Below the pieces are notes generated by a model, which worked only from the letters and a program-made list of their open reading frames with translations, did no database searches and was not told where the DNA came from. From positions 20,981,068 to 21,045,067 of the forward strand of contig CM073538.1 of NCBI GenBank assembly GCA_037074615.1: 64,000 bases of DNA, given 5' to 3'. This DNA comes from Leucaena leucocephala. Lineage: Eukaryota > Streptophyta > Magnoliopsida > Fabales > Fabaceae. The translations under genes and the position numbers were made by a program. Below are positions 58,376 to 64,000 of this stretch, one piece after another. Each line of letters starts with the position of its first letter. Within the stretch, counting starts at the first letter, position 1.

Positions 58376-61300
58376 CTAGTCACTGTAATCAAAGCTTCCG
58401 CTGTGAGAGCTGCTGCCATTTAAACTATGTAAAGAGAGGCCTCTCATGTGCCCAGCCAGAGGAGAACCATCCGTTTTCTTTTCCTGAAAATATCTCTGGC
58501 GCTCGATGTGCTTTGCAGGTGGTGGTGGAATGGCAACAAGAGGCGGCTCTCTATTGATGCCTTTAGGCGACATTGTAGCAGGAAGAGGACGATGACTAGC
58601 TTCTCGTGATGGCTCCAAAGGGAGTGGCCTTATTAGTGGACGATTCAGTCTTTCTTCAAGCAAACCCAAGTGAGGGAACTGGGGTGCAGTGTCTTCATCT
58701 TCAGCCTGTACACAAGCCTTCCCTTTCCGTAATCTGCCAGACATAATCATAGATAAATGGATATTCAAAATCCAATAATGCCAAGGAGTTGGACGGTTGG
58801 ACCCAAAAATAAAAAACGTCTCGCCCTTCATGACAAGGGGAATTAAAATAGCAAGTCCGAAGAACAAGCAAGGCACCTGAGAAACAGCTGTTCAGCCTCC
58901 TCTTCCTCCGGTTCTTCATGTGCAAAACAATTACCAGTTGCTGGAGCTCCACCAGAAAGAAGGTCATCATGTCTTGCAAGAACTTTATGAAGCTTCTCAT
59001 TTAATTCAATTGCTTGAGAAATTATCTTCTCATCTCTATGCAAAAATTAAGCAAGCGTAAAAAGCATGTGAGCGCCAATGTTTTTTCTCAGAATTAATAC
59101 CAATGTTCTGCAACATACGGATCATAAATCTAAGCCCTTCTATATAGGCCAAAAGAAGAAATGAGAAATTTAAGCCAGCCTTGTGTCCTCACCGAGAAGT
59201 CATCACAAGATGCATCAACCTTTGCTTCTGAAATGAACATTGTTCTACAAGGTCAAGGGTGAACTCGTCCCTTGCTCCCTAAAAAGTTTTAAAAAAGAAA
59301 AGTTTTAGCATCATTGCTACTCGACAAAATGTTAATAAACAGCTATACTTTGAGACATTTCTGTAGAAGGAAGCTATCTTAGTATTTTAGATGGCTCCTA
59401 ATCTAGAACAAATAACCAAGATGGTTTCTTGTTTTCTGCTTTGTGCCTACAAATTTTGGTAAAAGCTAAGCATGTCATTGTATTCCCATGGAAATTTCTG
59501 GATATAATAGCATCAGCATCAGGAAGAGGAAAAAGGAAAGAAGACGACAAATGCATGGCTGAAGTTATTATAATAAAGCATGAACTTCCAGAGTCGTCGG
59601 AATGACAGATCATTGGCATACCTCAGGATGCTGAGCATCAACAGCATCAAGGACATCTTTTAGAACCTCTAATGCATTACTCGCCTTTTGAATAATACTG
59701 CAAGATATGTATTGAATTAAGTCACGTACTATGCTAGATGAAAATGGCAAAGAACAAACTTTCAAGAAGGATATTTCTCCAACAGTTCCCTAAAGAGGTC
59801 CCTATATCACAAATCAATTCCTCCTATGATTTGACCAAAATCCACAAAAAAGATAAAAGGAATCCAGCCAAAATTAAATTTTAGCATTTTTCTCTTTTCA
59901 ATATTTTCACTCTTCAAAGTAGGAAGCTTTTCTGATTCATACTATCATCATCTCTATCCCAATAAAAATGCATCTCACAATTATCGAATTCAATGCATTG
60001 GGCCAGGAAAGTTGACGACTCTATTATTAACCAAATGAAAGTTGACTATATAGTGTATGGAAAATGAGATTGCCATAAAATGGTTGCTAAATCTGTTTTC
60101 ATATTATACTAGAACCAAAAAGCCAAAGTCACCTAGATTCAGAAACAGTTTGCGACTCTGCTTGCTGAGCAACGCCTTCTTCTCTAGGTGAGCCCCAATC
60201 CTTGTTCAGCACGTTACTGATCTTAGTAGGTTGTGGACTAGGATGATTTGATTGCACCACACGCTGACATTGAGGAAATTTCACACCAGCACTCTATACA
60301 AAGTATAAATAGATTGCATTTCAAGCTATTCAAAAAACCTACGATGATTTAAGCATAGACAAAAGGGGAAAAAGTTATACAATCACTTGTATCACATAGA
60401 AGGAATATAAGATGGTGAAAGCCATCTTCCGGTGCAACCTCTTATAACACCTTAATAATCCTTTTCAGATACAAAATTAAAAATAATTCTCCTTGAGATA
60501 GCAGTTTTGGACTTTGTGATTAAGGCATGCTAAACAAGATTTTTACAATCTATGCTGTCATTCGGTAAGAACCAAAAGCCGTATTGAGTGACTATGATTT
60601 TCAACGATATGGAGCTTAAAGGTATGAAGCTTAAAGAAATCTCGCCTTTCTTACTATGCCAAGACACAAGCCCGGCCACCACCAATAAATCAAATAATTC
60701 TAGATTTACTTCGCATATTTGCACCTACCACTAAATCATAATATGCATTATAATACTGGGGAAACTTTCCAGATGCGCCACCAAGGGATGTTTGTGTGGC
60801 ATCTAGAAGGAGAAAAATCCTCTCACGAGCAGGCAAATCTGACTGCAAGCAAAGAAAAGGCCAAAAATATTGAAGTCAGCCAAAAAAGAAGAAAAGAAAA
60901 CACTCCTAAAAGATGAGCTTATATTAAGAGGGGGAAAATCACCTTTTTCTTCACAATATTCACTAGAATAGGAATAATTCCCACGTCAACCACATGCTTA
61001 TGAATAGGATCCCCAATATTGTTCATCAACATTTCCAATAGCTAAAAAATAACATATGAACAGATGATTTAGTAGGTACGTCATGAAAATTTACATTATA
61101 TCAAATGTCTAAGAAAGTCATTATACTCACCATGACTGAATAAAGTTGAGTATAGGGATTTTTGCAAGTAAGTCTTTTTTTAATAGCCTTAACAACATCT
61201 TTAGCTTGCCTGCATATTCAGAAAAATACAGTGGTTGAAACATTGGCACTACAATTATTAGAATTGAAAATTATGTTAGGCATCAAATACCAGATTTTCA

Positions 61301-61699
61301 CCACTTAACCAAGACTTTGACACCAAGTGCAGTCAAGAAGAAACTGAATGAATCCCAAGAGAAAAGCAATAAATTTTGGCATGACCACATTTCATGGGAA
61401 ATTATGGACAGCAAAAAAAGTCCAACAGGAAAGAGTCTTATTGAACAATGTAATGATCCAGTTTTATACTTTCATATAATACTGTCGAGAAAAACTTCAT
61501 GGCCATATATCCACTGTTCATTTCTATTCGCAATGTTCTAGGACAGTTATCAATCATAATGAAACAACGACATAAAAGGAGTTAGAACCAAGTTGTACCT
61601 TTGATCATGAGCAACTATTTCACATATTTCAATATTCTTCATCCAATCAGTTTCAGCCAGTTTTTCACTTGTTGCAGCTTTGACAAGCTTGGCTGCCAT
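58376..61699 (-). CDS. TOL1-like: TOM1-like VHS-GAT domain protein (TOL), 410 aa
   Basis: Nine coding exons on the minus strand: 61699-61599, 61209-61131, 61041-60943, 60842-60729, 60293-60133, 59697-59622, 59278-59193, 59035-58877 and 58733-58376. All join in frame with GT-AG introns. Exons 1-4 encode the VHS domain (KLAETDWMKNIEICEIVAHD, KNPYTQLYSVMLLEMLMNN, IGDPIHKHVVD). Exons 6-8 encode the helical GAT domain (LEVLKDVLDAVDAQHPEGAR, QKQRLMHLVM, SQAIELNEKLHKVLARHDDL). The tail is Pro-rich with LEERLNRPLIRPLPLEPS. TOL proteins bind ubiquitinated membrane cargo such as PIN transporters and pass it to ESCRT for vacuolar degradation. The length (410 aa) and spelling fit the TOL1 type best. No ESCRT or clathrin-box motif was certain in the tail. 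Confidence 0.93.
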
Positions 61700-61721
61700 C
61701 TTATTTCAGATTCAAATCCAA

Positions 61722-62772
61722 CTACAAGTAGAACATTAAAAGTGAGCAAATGATACAGAAGGGGATGCAGATGAGAAGCAAAGCAAGATTCAGGCTTTGT
61801 CAGCTTCAGGTGAAGAAACAAACACAACCTATAGAAGCTGTCCATAAAAGGCTACAAGAAGACAAACTTTTGGAAGATCTTCTATATATAATAAAGAAAA
61901 TTGAAAACTGAAATAATGAATAATGGAAATCTTAGGAAACCTAAAAACAGACATCTTTGCATTGTTATTGTAGCTAGCATCTACTACTTGTTAATAAAAG
62001 AACAGTATGATCTGCAGTTTGAATTAACTTTTCATCTTTCTGCAAAGTATAGATCAAAAATCCATTGATCATTCACTTGATTGATATCATAGCATTTTTA
62101 ACTTGTACCATATAAAATAACCCTTCTTCACTGGACAATAAACAGATCCGAGATGGCAGTGAAACTTACATGCTGCGTCAGAAAGGCAGTGCTTAATTAA
62201 ATGCCAGGGTGTAGTATGACCAACCAAAGAGGGAACCTTTAGGGAATCATAAACTATCCTGAATCCAACAAAACGTAAAAGGCCAATTAACACACTTCAC
62301 TAGATTTCAAAAGCCAGAACAAATAAATGGCATTGAAGAAAACATAAGCGAAAATTAATAATGGCATGTCCATAACCATCTCGCCATCCTCTCCAACAAC
62401 AAAAAAAAACACGAGAAAAAGTCGAGAAACCATGCTCTCAGATAAATTAATTTCACGTTGATTAGCACTTTCATTCCCAGTCTGCAACGATTAATATTTT
62501 GGGTGTTATAATTAAGCTCGAAGCAACGTAACTTAACCATGCTCTCAGATCTCAATTAAGACACAAAGAAACCTACAGCAAACTCTTCTATCCCAGTTAG
62601 GCAATTTTAACCATGGTTAAAAAAATGAAACCTAGTACCAGCATGATTTCATAATTGAAGAAAATTTACTTCAGACCAACACTTTCGATCACGGCAAGCG
62701 AATTTGATAAACGGCAAAGCAAAGATTACGAGGTTTAATAGAATGAAAATTACAGCTAAAAAGACGACGTAC
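61722..62772 (-). other. Inferred 5' UTR intron of the TOL gene
   Basis: On the minus strand a donor GTACGTCG (62772 downward) follows CCATCTTCAGGA. An acceptor ACTTGTAG (61722-61723) precedes TTGGATTTGAATCTGAAATA and the ATG at 61699. The stretch between has no ORF of substance. The 5' UTR exon would cover about 62773-62880. Inferred from splice signals only. Confidence 0.5.
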
Positions 62773-62879
62773 TCCTGAAGATGGATGCAACGACAGAGAA
62801 AACGAGAAAGAAACCAAAGATGCACTGGTAAGCCCTAAAGAGCTTCAGCATTTCAATTGAGAAACGAACTCCCTGGAAG

Positions 62880-63744
62880 ATCAAATGCTACCCAATGAAT
62901 TTTACTGCCGTTATCTTTTCACAGACTGCTTTTTATCTTTTTTTTGGCTAGCTTTAAGCTTTTTTGAACAATTTATACCAATTCCTTAATTGCAAGGAAG
63001 GGGATTTTGATATTAGAGACGGATTGAAGAAAACACAGAATAGATAATTAAGAATTGGGTTGAAAACTGGAATTAAAAAATGAATAAAATATTTATATCA
63101 ATGAAAGAGGAAATGGTTAGGATTTAGAAAAGCTGGGTGAAGGAGGGAAGAAGCAAATGACGAAAGCGGCACCGCCCACTAGGGATGTCCCTACGCTGAA
63201 CTCTTCCTAAAGCTAAAACTTCTTTTCCAAGAACATGCTGGCATTGGCATTGGTTAAAATCACCCTTCACTTCATATATTCCTCCTACTACATCTTTCTA
63301 TTGCTGACACGTGTTAATCCGCTTTTATCATAAATAAATAATGAAATGAGCCCCAACTAAAAAATTGATAAATTATACTTTTATAGCGGAGAAATTAATC
63401 TTTAATTATTATAATTTTAATTTTATTATAATTTAATTTTTAAATTTTAATTCATTATAACTTAATATTTATAAATTTAATTTAATAAATTTTAATTTAT
63501 CATAACTTAATCTAGTTCTAATCATTTAAAATTTTAATTTTTAATTTTTAATTTTTATAAAATATATAATTTTATTTTTTAAATATAAAAATTAATATTT
63601 TAAATATTTAAATTATATAAATTAATTTATAAATATTTTAAAATTATAAAAAGTTACAAGTTAATTTTAGAATTGAATTATAGTAAATTAAAACTATAAG
63701 GACATTGTAAATGGTAGGATAATCTTTTATTTTTTGATTCAGGT
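62880..63744. other. TOL promoter region and AT-rich flank
   Basis: The region holds the upstream part of TOL (62880-63250) and AT-rich sequence with many TTTTAAATTT runs (63370-63720). No gene was seen. Confidence 0.5.
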
Positions 63745-64000
63745 TAGAGGTGAGAATTTGGGTTGGGCCTGCGGGCTCAACCCGCCATTTTATGGCGGGT
63801 TGGGTTGCCAAATTGGCAATCCATTTTGGTGCGGGTCTTTTTGACCCGCACCCGTCAAGCTCGAACCCGCGGCGGGCTAACCCGCCGGGTTGGCGGGTTA
63901 GCCCGCTTAACCCGCTTTTTTTTTTAAAAAATAATTTTTATTATTTATATTATACTTTATTAATTTTAGAGTTTTAACTAAATTAAAGTTTACATTATAC
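63745..64000. mobile_element. Left end of a hAT-like element, truncated by the window
   Basis: It starts TAGAGGTGAGAATTTGGGTT, a typical hAT-type terminus. It is followed by the GC-rich subterminal repeats GGCGGGTT/AACCCGCC (63775-63920) and then AT-rich sequence. The organisation mirrors the element at 10241 but the repeat motif is different. The right end and target-site duplication are outside the window. The ORF at 63750-63977 is a GC-repeat artefact. Confidence 0.7.

Overview
The window is nuclear DNA of a flowering plant, almost certainly a eudicot and probably a rosid; the species is not resolved. The evidence is spliced genes with short GT-AG introns, AT-rich intergenic DNA, chloroplast-targeted ferredoxin and a type II ferrochelatase with an LHC-like tail, and plant-typical elements (TRIM, hAT, Stowaway-like MITEs). 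No operons, CRISPR arrays, rRNA or convincing tRNA genes were seen.

Layout. 1-788: last two exons of a Peter Pan (PPAN/SSF1-type) ribosome-biogenesis gene (+). 4655-4963: a single-exon SAUR gene (-). 5-24 kb: gene-poor and repeat-rich, with two inverted hAT-type elements (10241-10990, about 21330-21961), several long MITEs with a pyrimidine-rich core, and a processed CULLIN1 pseudogene (16077 to about 19480). A tandem array of tiny TRIM retroelements sits inside its fifth codon. 24383-27191: complete nine-exon SnRK2 kinase gene (+), group 1 type. 28.0-42.1 kb: tandem cluster of GT47 exostosin-family glycosyltransferases, all (-): an intact gene (28012-29944), a pseudogene carrying an intron-like insertion (31119-33533), two solitary exon-1/promoter relics (about 35560-35760 and 37258-37446), and a second intact gene (38502-41181). 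42.8-46.9 kb: repeat debris. 47439-52594: ten-exon chloroplast ferrochelatase gene (+). 54053-54499: intronless ferredoxin gene (-). 55910-57255: frameshifted UDP-glycosyltransferase (UGT88-like) pseudogene (+). 58376-61699: nine coding exons of a TOM1-like (VHS-GAT) endosomal sorting gene (-) with an inferred 5' UTR intron. From 63745 to the window end: the left end of another hAT-like element.

The genes are ordinary neighbours rather than a pathway. Ferrochelatase (plastid heme) and ferredoxin are both plastid and iron-related, but their adjacency may be chance. The informative biology is genome dynamics: nested retroelement insertion in a retrocopied CUL1 with a recognisable target-site duplication, stepwise tandem duplication and decay of GT47 genes including an intron presence/absence polymorphism between paralogs, and three non-canonical GC-AG introns in two genes. 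I found no sign of a wholly new functional system. The best candidates for a second look are the inverted-ended TRIM array and the intron-like insertion in the GT47 pseudogene.
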